Both the position numbers and the translations under genes were made by a program. The notes below the pieces were generated by a model. It was not told the DNA's origin. It did not search any database and saw only the letters and a list, made by a program, of their open reading frames with translations. Shown piece by piece: positions 17,856 through 26,150 of a stretch of 64,000 nucleotides of DNA. Source of the DNA: UBA2779 sp965232615 (GTDB taxonomy: Bacteria; Spirochaetota; Spirochaetia; DSM-2461); contig OZ246985.1 in NCBI GenBank assembly GCA_965232615.1, positions 62,001-126,000 on the forward strand. Reading direction: 5' to 3'. How positions within the stretch are numbered: position 1 is the first letter of the stretch; each line of letters begins with the position of its first letter.

Positions 17856-18449
17856 ATGAAAGAAGTAGTTAAAGCATATACTGTCGATAAATATTTACGT
17901 CCTATCCGTTTCCAAATCGCAAAACTTGTTGAATGCAATGCCTCTGTAATGGAACTTGGATGCGGAAACGGAGATTTGCTCTTTAAACTTTCCGATAAGT
18001 TAAAATCGGGAGTTGGAATCGACAAATCAGAACAACTCATAGAATATGCATCTAACCGAATAAAAAAAGAACAAATTAAGAATCTTGAATTTAGATTATT
18101 AGACTTAATAAACGATTCATTTCCAGAACCCAATATGGACTATTCTGTAGCAAGCCTTCTATTCCACATACTGCCTTGGGAAAAGGCTGTTGAGTTGGCG
18201 AAAAGACTGATAGCTGCCTCAAAAATGACGATCATCTGTGGATTCAGCAAGCCTGAAAATGTAAGGCAGAAAATACTCTTGTGGCTCGACCAAAGATTTA
18301 CGGGGCACTATTCTAATTTCCGTGATTACGGAGAGCATGGATTCACCGAAGGACTCTTGAATACGGTTAAGAACATAGAATATCATAGAATTGACACTTT
18401 TGACCCCGTAATTAAAATCTACCAAATAACTAAACACGGCGAAGCCTAA
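17856..18449 (+). CDS. Class I SAM-dependent methyltransferase, small-molecule type
   Basis: 197 residues. AdoMet motif I is VMELGCGNGDLLF near residue 30; an acidic end of strand 2 follows in GVGIDKSEQLIEYA, and the motif IV region is DYSVASLLFHILPW. The rest has the seven-strand Rossmann layout without a DNA-recognition domain, so the substrate is more likely a metabolite, lipid or protein. It is AT-rich, stands alone between non-coding spacers and runs in the same direction as its island neighbours, as cassette genes do. Confidence 0.8.
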   Translation: MKEVVKAYTVDKYLRPIRFQIAKLVECNASVMELGCGNGDLLFKLSDKLKSGVGIDKSEQLIEYASNRIKKEQIKNLEFRLLDLINDSFPEPNMDYSVASLLFHILPWEKAVELAKRLIAASKMTIICGFSKPENVRQKILLWLDQRFTGHYSNFRDYGEHGFTEGLLNTVKNIEYHRIDTFDPVIKIYQITKHGEA

Positions 18450-18612
18450 ACTGCATTAGAACGACCTTTTATACTTACCGCCGTGCTTCCTGCAAAAGGA
18501 TCTGCTGCGACACCATTTGCCGTTATGGAGATTAGATTTGCAAGAAGATATTGTGGAGAAGAAAATCTTATCAAACCTACTTGAAGAAAGAATATTTCAG
18601 ATTCCCGATTAT

Positions 18613-18950
18613 CACCACGCAGCAATGCCATTCTTTTTCCCCGGACGGCTGCGAGTAATCTCCATGTCATTGTCGCCGCAGTACTGAGCAAGGGCGTAAA
18701 TGAACTCAGCCCCATTATCAGGATGAATCTCGGCAGCCTGAAGCGGGCACTGCTTCCTATAGCTTCAAGGGCTTCGATGACCCATCTATGCGCTCAAGTT
18801 AAGCAGGGCAAGGCACTCACTTCACCCCGAGAAGATGTCTGGGCCGTCAATGAAGCAGCACAACCCGCCAACGGCGGTGTGGACTATGTCCTTAAGTCTC
18901 GAGTGTGGCCGAGTCTTGCCCCTTCCCTCATAATCAAAATCCATTGGGGG
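18613..18950 (-). pseudogene. Integrase-core (IS481-like) transposase remnant, middle part
   Basis: On the minus strand EIHPDNGAEFI then YALAQYCGDNDMEITRSRP then GKKNGIAAW and a stop (18613). This is the second-Asp region of rve-type transposases (HSDNGxEFxN...FTRSRPxKKNDxA). Upstream, in other frames, pieces such as KTRPHSRLKD and WVIEALEAIGSSARF can be read, so the gene is broken by several frameshifts. The C-terminal part of a similar gene is found at 35793-36262. Confidence 0.75.
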
Positions 18951-19023
18951 CTTTCCTTCTCATCCTGCCTACCTTACATAGCACTCAAAACCGGCCTTCG
19001 ATTAGTATGAGGCAATGCACCCC

Positions 19024-19262
19024 GTTGACACAGGGAGACCAGTGTGGCTAATATTTTGAAGAAGACATCATTGAAGCCCGTGATTCGCAGAAATGTTGCT
19101 CCGCATATTTTGTGCCGCAGTCTTGCAGATCATTTGCTTGAGCAAGGTGCTGATTTGAGGTATATTCAGGAATTGCATGGACACTGAAGCTCTAAAACGA
19201 CAGCGATATATGTCTCCAAAAGAACTATTGATAAGTTCAAGAATCCAATTGACACGGTCGTT
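19024..19262 (+). pseudogene. Tyrosine recombinase C-terminal remnant, right border of AT-rich island
   Basis: Related to 15573-15819 along its length, starting with TTGACACAGGGAG. It can be read as RRNVAPHILCRSLADHLLEQ, then GADLRYIQELHGH and, after a stop and a shift, AIYVSKRTIDKFKNPID. Same orientation as the left copy. The pair flank about 3.2 kb of cargo. Confidence 0.78.
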
Positions 19263-19271
19263 GGGGGTAAT

Positions 19272-20270
19272 GTGAGAAAATCCGAAAATGGAATTTTGAA
19301 TATGACAACAAAAGAAGCCATTTTAAAAAGTCTTGATGATATAAACGGACTGACAAACTATATGGAGATTTACGACCATATTGTAAAAAATGGATACTAT
19401 GAATTTGGTCTAGCGAAAACACCGCCATCGACAATTTCAGCACTTTTAGGAGATTTTATAAGAAGCGGTGATTCTCGTGTTAAGAGAATAAAAAAAGAAG
19501 GTGGTTCATACGTATATTATCTGACAAAAAACGAGCAGGATATCGGAATTGAAATCTTATCAGGCTCAACAGAATCGACTTCAGTAAAACTTCCAAAATC
19601 AAAAACAAAATCATATAACGAAAGAGATTTACATAAACTTTTGAGCAGTTATTTAAAAAACACGAAGATATACTCAAGAACCATATTTCACGAACAATCA
19701 AAACCTGGAAAAGACAGCAATCAGATTTGGACACATCCAGATATGGCTGGTGTAAAATTTTTGAATTTGCAAACCAAAGTCAGTCAGAATTTTTTGAAGT
19801 CAATTAATAGAGCTGACACCTTTAAATTAAGCTCTTACGAAATAAAAAAAGAGATCAATTTGGACTCGGAATTGAAAAAAGCATATTTCCAGGCAGTTTC
19901 GAATTCAAGTTGGGCTAATTATGGATATTTAGTAGCATTTGAGTTCAGCGATAGTTTGTCGGACGAAATGGAAAGACTAAATCAATCATTTGGAATTGGA
20001 ATAATTGAACTAAACGCAAATCCGTATCAAAGTAAAAATCTATTTCCTGCAACTTACCGTGAACTTGACTTTAAAACAATCGACAAACTTTGTAGAATAA
20101 ATGAAGATTTTGAGCAATTTATTGAGCAAGCGGACAGATTAATGACAGCCCAAGAACGTTATTACAAATCGACTGAAAAAGAGCTTGACGAATTTTGTGA
20201 TGACTATTTTGAAAACGACACAGAAATTGAAAAATATTGTAAAGAAAAAAATATACCAGACGGAGAATAA
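19272..20270 (+). CDS. HrgA-like protein: HARE-type winged helix plus restriction-endonuclease-like domain
   Basis: 332 residues; start may be the GTG at 19272 or ATG at 19302. The N-terminal ~75 residues (TKEAILKSLDDINGLTNYME, later YYLTKNE) have the layout of the HARE-HTH domain. The C-terminal half has IWTHPDMAGVKFLN (residues ~155-170) and SSYEIKKEI near residue 193, a D...ExK pattern of PD-(D/E)XK nucleases. HrgA of Helicobacter pylori, which replaces a restriction gene at the hpyIII locus, has this architecture (COG2958). A role in DNA recognition or defence is likely. The gene follows the recombinase remnant directly. Confidence 0.72.
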   Translation: MRKSENGILNMTTKEAILKSLDDINGLTNYMEIYDHIVKNGYYEFGLAKTPPSTISALLGDFIRSGDSRVKRIKKEGGSYVYYLTKNEQDIGIEILSGSTESTSVKLPKSKTKSYNERDLHKLLSSYLKNTKIYSRTIFHEQSKPGKDSNQIWTHPDMAGVKFLNLQTKVSQNFLKSINRADTFKLSSYEIKKEINLDSELKKAYFQAVSNSSWANYGYLVAFEFSDSLSDEMERLNQSFGIGIIELNANPYQSKNLFPATYRELDFKTIDKLCRINEDFEQFIEQADRLMTAQERYYKSTEKELDEFCDDYFENDTEIEKYCKEKNIPDGE

Positions 20271-20490
20271 AACACTAGCCACAGAAATGGCTATAAGTAA
20301 TTGCTTGTTCTTGCCTGCTTCTAAAAATTCTCGCTGATCTTCAGTTTGGTGTTTACTCGCAAAGTTAAGTGCTAACCCATGCCGCTATCCATACACCAGC
20401 CGTTGTGAGTGCTTAAAATGGTCAGGATAAGCCGAAAACGGACGATAAACAGGAGTAGGTGCTAATCTATAAATATAAGGAACGTATTAT
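20271..20490. other. Spacer between cassette genes
   Basis: No gene. It holds GTTAAGTGCTAACCC near 20364-20378 and CATACACCAGCCGTTGTG at about 20390-20407, the second copy of the motif seen at 17828. An AAGGAACG stretch precedes the next start. Confidence 0.35.
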
Positions 20491-20934
20491 ATGAAAACTG
20501 CTATTTTGAAATACCTAAGTGTATTTGCTGTCTATTTTATTGTAGATGTAATTTATCAAGTTGCATTCGGAATCCAGTTTGCTCAAGGTGTTCAGGAAGG
20601 GGCTGGAATCAGAGAGATATTTGCGGCTGATATTCAAAATCCAGTATTGATCTTAATTTGGTTTGCTATCATGACTACAGCCATTGTCAAGTTGGCTGTA
20701 GAACCCTCTGTTAAGGCAAAGAGTATAAAAGATGCAGCACTTAAAGGTTTATTACTGGGCATTACTGCTTATGCTACTCTGGCTCTTCCTAATGGCTGGT
20801 CTTTAGTTAATTATCCAATTGCGTTGGTACTTGAAGTTATAATGGAAGGCGTATTGTTCGCCCCTGCTGCTTCTGTCATAACGGCATGGTGGATAATCAA
20901 TAAAGATAATAAAGAAAAATCTATAAAAAATTAA
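20491..20934 (+). CDS. DUF2177-family small integral membrane protein
   Basis: 147 residues with four hydrophobic segments at about 7-25, 50-68, 85-103 and 110-140. The ALKGLLLGITAYATLALPNG segment and the spacing of helices match DUF2177 membrane proteins. Function unknown. ATG at 20491 has AAGGAACG about nine bases before it. It is the last gene of the AT-rich island. Confidence 0.75.
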   Translation: MKTAILKYLSVFAVYFIVDVIYQVAFGIQFAQGVQEGAGIREIFAADIQNPVLILIWFAIMTTAIVKLAVEPSVKAKSIKDAALKGLLLGITAYATLALPNGWSLVNYPIALVLEVIMEGVLFAPAASVITAWWIINKDNKEKSIKN

Positions 20935-21024
20935 AAGAATACTGTAGCCAAAACGTTAGCAAATATGTAACTGCACAGAGGAAACATGGCACTTGAAAGT
21001 TGCCCAAAGACGAAAACACCTAAT

Positions 21025-21151
21025 GGGCGCGCCTCTAAAAAACCCATTCCATTTTTGGCTTGCTCTTTTCCGTCTGCCTGTGCGTGTTCTGTACGCAGTA
21101 GCGGCAGAAAAGATCGAATCAAGAACTAAATGGGGTTTTTTAGAGGTGCCC
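21025..21151. mobile_element. Composite palindromic element, copy 3 (left arm repeated in inverse, no core unit)
   Basis: Ends GGGCGCGCCTCTAAAAAACCC and GGGTTTTTTAGAGGTGCCC-like. The interior is the left arm facing its own inverted copy: the minus-sense arm AAAAGATCGAATCAAGAACT is on the right. The right end supplies the first codons of the next reading frame, so insertion here replaced the natural 5' end of the caspase-like gene. Confidence 0.85.
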
Positions 21152-22944
21152 ATAAGATCGTTATTGAGGGTGACGGGTCTTTAACCCTGACTCTCATTGT
21201 CAGTTGGAACTTAAGCGCAGGGGGAAATTCTGAGACAGAATCTTCTTCCAATGATGCAGGCGCAAGCTCATCGGGCAGTTCATCGGTCGGCACCAATACG
21301 AAAAAGTCATCCCCACGGGAAAAACTTGCCACCAACAACCAATGGGGGGACACTCCCCTCCATGAAGCCGCCCGCCGGGGGCAGGTGGACAGAATCGGAG
21401 AATACCTGGCCAGGGGTGCCAATCCACAGGCCGAGAACGTCTTCGGGGAAACACCCCTCCATGTCGCCATAGCCTCCGGACATAGCGGAGCCGCCGCCCT
21501 CCTGGCCTCCAAGGGCGGCAATATCCATCGCGAGGATAAATTGGGCCTTAGTTCCGCCGCCCTGGTACAGAAGAACGGCTACTCGGGCTTTCAAAAGCAG
21601 TACACCGCCCTCCTGTCCGGCATTGACGCATATAAAAACAATCTCTCCATGGCGGTTCAATATCTCACATGGATATCCTCCCCCGTCGGCGACCGGCGGA
21701 GAGGCGAAACATGGAGCGATTATGTTGCCCGAATCGTTTCTGCCCGGCTGGAAGAGTGGCTCTCCCTCTCCGAAATGGAATTCCCATCGGAAATCCCCCA
21801 GCCCCAAACCCCTCCCTCCATTGAGCTTACCCAGGAACAGTGGGAAACCAACACTGAGTTTGAACAGCGGGTAGCCCAGAAACAGAACGAGCGCCAGGGG
21901 GTCATCAATAAGCTGCAAAACGAGTACCGCCTGAAGGTGGAGGCGCGCAACCGGGAAATCGCCTCCCTGAAACAACTCCAGGGCCAGAGAATGACCCAAC
22001 TCCCCGACTACCGCACCGCCTTCGCCCAATTCGCTATGGACGGACTGTTCACCACCGCCAGCTTCACCGAAGCCAGCCTGGATAAAGATTCGGGCGATCT
22101 TTATCTCAACGGTATCCAGTCCAGCAGCGAAAATCTGGGCCCCTTCGTCGTTAAAAACGCCGGGCGGGAACTCCGTAGGGCCGCCTTTGAAAGTCCGCAA
22201 ACCCTGACACTCAGTGTGGAACCTTTTTCCGACGAAACCGGTAGCTTCGGCATCCGCAGCGTCACAGTCGCCCTGGGCAGCAGAACCTATACAGCCCTGC
22301 CAACCAGTCAGAGCGTCGGCAGCCAGGCCCCCCTCACCGCCAGGGTGGATATAAAGGCCAACTACACCGTGCCCCGCGAGCAGGGGCTGAACCTCATCGA
22401 TCAAAACGCCATTGGCCAAATCACCTACAAAGACGGTAGCAAGGCCCTCACCGGTTTCGACGACGACCTTGGTGCCCGCATCGTCAAACTGCCCGCTTCC
22501 GCCCCGGACAATCGCAAATGGGCCTTCGTCATCGGTGCCGAAAAATACCTGAACGCCGACAACATCGCCTATGCCCGGCGCAGTGCGGAACTCTTCGCCC
22601 TGGTTGCCCAAAAAGCCCTTGGGGTTCCCCAGAACCACCTCGTGGCCATCTACGATGCCCAGGCCACCGGAGGCAACATCAAGAGCCGTCTGAAAAAACT
22701 CTTCAGCGAAGCCATTGCCTCCGGCGATACCGTCTATTTCTATTACAACGGCCACGGCGTGCCCAATCCCGCCCAGGGAAACACCCCCTTCCTGCTCCCC
22801 ACCGACATGGACCAGGACTACATTGCCGATGAACCCTTCTTCGACCTGCGGAACCTCTACGCCTTCTTCCGCCGCTCCAACGCCGGAAAGTCTGACGAAT
22901 GTCCGGTATATCCGATTATAAAAGTTTGTCCTACAAAGAGTTAG
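21130..22944 (+). pseudogene. Ankyrin-repeat and caspase-fold (C14) protein lacking both native ends
   Basis: The frame starts inside the composite element (MGFFRGAHK is element sequence), so the original signal or start is lost. Residues 65-150 contain ankyrin repeats (WGDTPLHEAARRGQVDRIGE, FGETPLHVAIASGHSGAAAL). A charged coiled region spans 210-300. The caspase-like p20 region begins at WAFVIGAEKYLNADNI near residue 460 and has the catalytic His in VYFYYNGHGVPNP near 540. The frame leaves homology after FFRRSNAGKS, before the expected strand with the catalytic Cys (usually DACFSG), and ends in an unrelated tail. It therefore lacks half the catalytic dyad. GC-rich, like the following gene. 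Confidence 0.85.
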
Positions 22945-23021
22945 ACAACGAAGAGGCGGACAAACCTGAGGTTATGGAGTATACAAACAGTTCATCAGTG
23001 GAATTAGGCATTCTGGCTTAG
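22899..23021 (+). other. Short open frame of unknown origin after the caspase break
   Basis: Forty codons starting MSGISDYKSLSYKELDNEEA and ending at TAG 23019-23021. It lies exactly where the caspase-like gene loses homology and is AT-richer. It may be the 5' part of something inserted and later deleted. No homology recognised. Confidence 0.25.
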
Positions 23022-23064
23022 GTTCAGAATCCCGGCGACAACATACATCAGACAGGTTAGGAGG

Positions 23065-24204
23065 ATGATTGGAATATTGATGCCTGAGTTCACTGCGAGG
23101 AAAAGCCCCCCGAAGCCCCAAGGCCATCTCCCACGGTTCACCCCGGCAAGGGCCATCGCCATCGCCATCGCCCTGCCTCTGACGGCTCTCCTGCTCACAT
23201 CCTGCACCTCCGCCCCGCCATGGTATACCATCGGCGACACCCCTGCTGGCATCCTCCACGGCTTAGGCCAGGGGGAAACCAGGGAACAGGCCAGGGCTCG
23301 GGCCTTAAGTTCCCTCGCGGAACAGCTGGAGGTCAGCATAAGATCGGAAACCCGGCTGACCACCAGGGGAGACGCGGAAAGCTCCTCCCTCTCCGTGGAG
23401 CACGAGGTGGAAACTCGGACAAACATCCTGATCCGGGGGGCGGAAATTCTCCGGGAGGAAAGGAGGGACGGGCGTTGGTACCTGCTCTGCCGTTATGACA
23501 GCCGCCCCTTGAGGGTAAGGGTCGGGGAAAAACTATCGCCGGAAAAACACTCCTCCGCCGGGTGGAGCTTACCGCTAACCCCCCTGCCTTTCAGCCGCTT
23601 CCTCAAGGAAAACGCTCTCCCCCCCAGCTTCCATCTGAATTATAAAAATGACCTCTGGCGCCTGTCGGTGAACAGCCACACCCTTCCCGTTTCGGACAAT
23701 GAACTTGCCGCAGAGTTCTTCTTCCCCGCCACAGGCAAACACGTCACCCTCATCCCCGGCCATCTAAACGGTGCCCCTGTAACCGGCCAAGCCCCAAACA
23801 CCCTCCGCAAAGGCCAACACTACACCCTGGAACTCAGCGTCCCGGCAAGCGGATACGCATCGGTGTTCTACGTGGACAACAGCGGCATCGTTCTCGCCCT
23901 CGCTGCCAACCAGTCCGTTCTCCAGGGCCAAACCGTCATCCTTCCCAACCCCTCTCTCCATCCCTCCGGCTACATCGCCGAGCCAGCGGCGGGCCACAGG
24001 CAATCCACGGACATGATTCTCATTCTCTACACCGCCGCCCCGCAGGAGAACCTTTCCCGCTACCAGGCCGTGTCGGAACACAGCGCCGACACAGCCAATC
24101 ACGCCCTCTACTCCTATGGCCAGTTGCTTAACGACATCTCACAAATGGAACTATTGGCGCTCGGAGCACTGACTGCCCGCGTGGCGGACGAGAAAGGAGG
24201 CTGA
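23065..24204 (+). CDS. Lipoprotein with LPP20-like and DUF4384-like domains
   Basis: About 379 residues from ATG 23065, though AGGAGG abuts this codon and a TTG at 23077 or ATG at 23083 would be better spaced. The signal region is ARAIAIAIALPLTALLLTSC with lipobox Cys near residue 48. Next GLGQGETREQARARALSSLA resembles the LPP20/flagellar-lipoprotein domain. The C-terminal part, YTLELSVPASGYASVFYVD and GIVLALAANQSVLQGQTV, matches DUF4384, which often accompanies caspase-fold proteins in spirochaetes. The two genes were therefore probably one functional unit, now broken on the caspase side. Confidence 0.78.
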   Translation: MIGILMPEFTARKSPPKPQGHLPRFTPARAIAIAIALPLTALLLTSCTSAPPWYTIGDTPAGILHGLGQGETREQARARALSSLAEQLEVSIRSETRLTTRGDAESSSLSVEHEVETRTNILIRGAEILREERRDGRWYLLCRYDSRPLRVRVGEKLSPEKHSSAGWSLPLTPLPFSRFLKENALPPSFHLNYKNDLWRLSVNSHTLPVSDNELAAEFFFPATGKHVTLIPGHLNGAPVTGQAPNTLRKGQHYTLELSVPASGYASVFYVDNSGIVLALAANQSVLQGQTVILPNPSLHPSGYIAEPAAGHRQSTDMILILYTAAPQENLSRYQAVSEHSADTANHALYSYGQLLNDISQMELLALGALTARVADEKGG

Positions 24205-24260
24205 TGAAACAGACTTTGATGCTTTGCCATACTTCCCCTGCATTTTCCAATTTGCTGCAA

Positions 24261-24292
24261 TAGATTCATTTTCATCGGTGAAAATGAATCTA
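24261..24292. repeat. Perfect 14-bp inverted repeat (hairpin)
   Basis: TAGATTCATTTTCA and its exact complement are separated by TCGG. No T-run follows on either side. Its right arm holds the stop codon of the nuclease remnant on the minus strand. It may be a terminator-like end between convergent units or the tip of a mobile element. Confidence 0.7.
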
Positions 24293-24451
24293 TTCGCACC
24301 AGTCGTGCTTTTTCCCCCTCCCATCATACGGCACGGCAAGGGATGCTTCGATCAGGCTCTTACCCAGGTTAACACCATCGGCCATAATCGTAGCTACAAT
24401 CTGGAAATACTTACCCCGCTCCACATCTATAAGATCAACTGGGAACATCAT
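24290..24451 (-). pseudogene. Thermonuclease (SNase-like) C-terminal fragment
   Basis: Minus strand, about 53 codons: RGKYFQIVATIMADGVNLGK then SLIEASLAVPYDGRGKKHDW and C before the end. The pattern VDGVNLGxxLIxAGLAxPYDGGxxxxWC is that of the C-terminal part of staphylococcal-nuclease homologues. The start overlaps the stop of the permease. The N-terminal domain with the Asp/Arg/Glu active site is absent, so this is a leftover. Confidence 0.65.
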
Positions 24452-25179
24452 ACATTCGGTCCAAGTTTCACTTCCACCCTCAGAAGAATTGAGTTCACGA
24501 CAAGAGCAAGCAAGGCAGCAGCAGCAGCGCCCTGGAATACCCAGGCCGGATTATCTCTAATCAAACCAGCTACGATGGGCGAACCCAATCCTCCAGCCCC
24601 GGCCAGGGCCGCAATCGTGGCCGTACCGATGTTGATGACGGCACTGGTTCTGACTCCATTTCCAATCATTGGCATGGCCAGGGGGAGTTCAACATGTAAG
24701 AGAACTTGTACAGGACTCATACCCATGCCTCTGGCCGCTACCAGAACGGGTTCAGGAAGTCCTTCAATAGCTGTTAATGTGTTATTGAGTACAGGAAGAA
24801 TGCTGTATAGAACCAACGCCAGAAGCACTGGTTTAGAACCGAAGCCCAGAAAAGGGATGGCCAGGGCAAGTACCGCTGCCGGAGGAATGGTTTGTGCCAG
24901 CGAGGAAGCATCCCGGAACAATGGAAGAAATTCTCTACCATAGCGTCGTGTAATGAATATCGCACAGGATACTCCGATAACAGTGGCGATCCCTGCCGCG
25001 ATAAGAGATAATGACAGATGCTGAATGGTCAGGGTGAAGAGTGCCGCCCGGGGAAATACCCATTCATCAACTTCGGGAAACAGTAGATGAAGCAGGGGTT
25101 TCAGGAAGGTTGGAATACAGAGAACCGCCATGGCGGTTATACCGATTATGGGACCCAGAAAGAATCGTCTTGAAGTCAC
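24448..25179 (-). CDS. Osmoprotectant ABC transporter permease (OpuBB/OpuCB type), distal
   Basis: 243 residues with about six membrane helices. The EAA-like loop reads ARGMGMSPVQVLLHVELPLA followed by MPMIGNGVRTSAVINIGTATIAALAG, the signature of glycine betaine/choline permeases. Start overlaps the ATPase stop (4 bases). It is the last gene of a four-gene operon (binding protein, permease, ATPase, permease) for uptake of betaine-like osmolytes. Confidence 0.9.
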   Translation of the reverse strand: MTSRRFFLGPIIGITAMAVLCIPTFLKPLLHLLFPEVDEWVFPRAALFTLTIQHLSLSLIAAGIATVIGVSCAIFITRRYGREFLPLFRDASSLAQTIPPAAVLALAIPFLGFGSKPVLLALVLYSILPVLNNTLTAIEGLPEPVLVAARGMGMSPVQVLLHVELPLAMPMIGNGVRTSAVINIGTATIAALAGAGGLGSPIVAGLIRDNPAWVFQGAAAAALLALVVNSILLRVEVKLGPNV

Positions 25180-26150
25180 GATGCTTCCGACACACCGGCA
25201 TTACTGATAAGATCTTCCATGGTAAGTTTTCCTATAATGGTATGGGAAGAATTGACAACATCAAGCGTTGAGAGACCTTCTTCCAGCATGAGAGCAAGGG
25301 CGTCCTTGAGGGATGCATCACTGCGGATTGTTGACCTTGAAGTTGCCGCTGCGAATCGATGGTGAACATCTGTGGTAACATCTCCCACACTGATTCGTGC
25401 CAGACGTCTGAGAGCTCTGTCGTCACCAGTAAAATCCCGTACGAATGGATTTTGATCCAGAAGCAACTCCTCGGGGACGGCCACTGAAACAAGCCGCCCC
25501 TTGTTCATCACGGCGATTCTATCTCCAAGACGGATGGCCTCATCCAGATCATGGGTAACGAATACGACAGTCTTGCCGACTTCGGATTGTATGCGAAGAA
25601 ACTCACGCTGGAGGATCTCACGGGTTAGAGGATCGACTGCTCCGAAGGGTTCATCCATCAAGAGAACTGGTGGATCGGCTGCCAATGCCCTTGCCACACC
25701 AACACGCTGAGCCTCACCGCCGGAGAGTCGAGTCGGCCAAGCCTCAGCATATTGTTTTGGAGGCAGACCAACCAGGTTCAGAAGCTCCATAGTTCTCCGT
25801 TCGATTTTCCCCCTGTCCCAGTTCAGTAATTTCGGAACAACGGCAATGTTGGCGGCCACATTCATGTGTGGAAAAAGTCCCACCTGTTGAATACTGTACC
25901 CAATGCGTCGGCGGTGTTCGGCTGCTGGGATATTGGCTATATTTTCTCCATTTACCAGAACACTTCCCTCATCAGGCTCTACGAGGCGATTTATCATCTT
26001 GAGGCCGGTGGTTTTTCCACATCCTGATGGACCTATGAGTACTAAAAGCTCACCTTCTTTTGTGGTGAGGCTCAATCTGTCAACAGCTTTCTTCTTACCA
26101 TATTTCTTACTTACTTCTTTCCATTCCAATCTCATATTATCCACCATCAA
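25176..26150 (-). CDS. Osmoprotectant ABC transporter ATP-binding protein with CBS region
   Basis: 324 residues. Walker A is GPSGCGKTTGLKMI, signature LSGGEAQRVGVARAL, Walker B PPVLLMDEPFGAVD, H-loop VFVTHDLDEA. After residue ~240 comes a CBS-like segment (SLKDALALMLEEGLSTLDVV, IIGKLTMEDLI), which in OpuA/OpuC senses ionic strength. Translational overlap with genes on both sides. Drives uptake of compatible solutes. Confidence 0.93.
   Translation of the reverse strand: MMVDNMRLEWKEVSKKYGKKKAVDRLSLTTKEGELLVLIGPSGCGKTTGLKMINRLVEPDEGSVLVNGENIANIPAAEHRRRIGYSIQQVGLFPHMNVAANIAVVPKLLNWDRGKIERRTMELLNLVGLPPKQYAEAWPTRLSGGEAQRVGVARALAADPPVLLMDEPFGAVDPLTREILQREFLRIQSEVGKTVVFVTHDLDEAIRLGDRIAVMNKGRLVSVAVPEELLLDQNPFVRDFTGDDRALRRLARISVGDVTTDVHHRFAAATSRSTIRSDASLKDALALMLEEGLSTLDVVNSSHTIIGKLTMEDLISNAGVSEAS

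Noticed and set aside
18446..18715. DPFAGS, a methyltransferase-like motif, on the minus strand
   Set aside because: It is a single isolated motif without motif IV. The region holds an integrase-core remnant in another frame.
18723..19010. A 95-codon plus-strand frame between the methyltransferase and the recombinase remnant
   Set aside because: It runs antisense to the decayed transposase; composition and lack of homology argue against a gene.
21307..22755. A 482-residue frame antisense to the caspase-like gene
   Set aside because: GC-rich coding DNA gives open antisense frames. The plus-strand frame has recognisable ankyrin and caspase motifs; the antisense product is Gly/Val/Ala rich without motifs.
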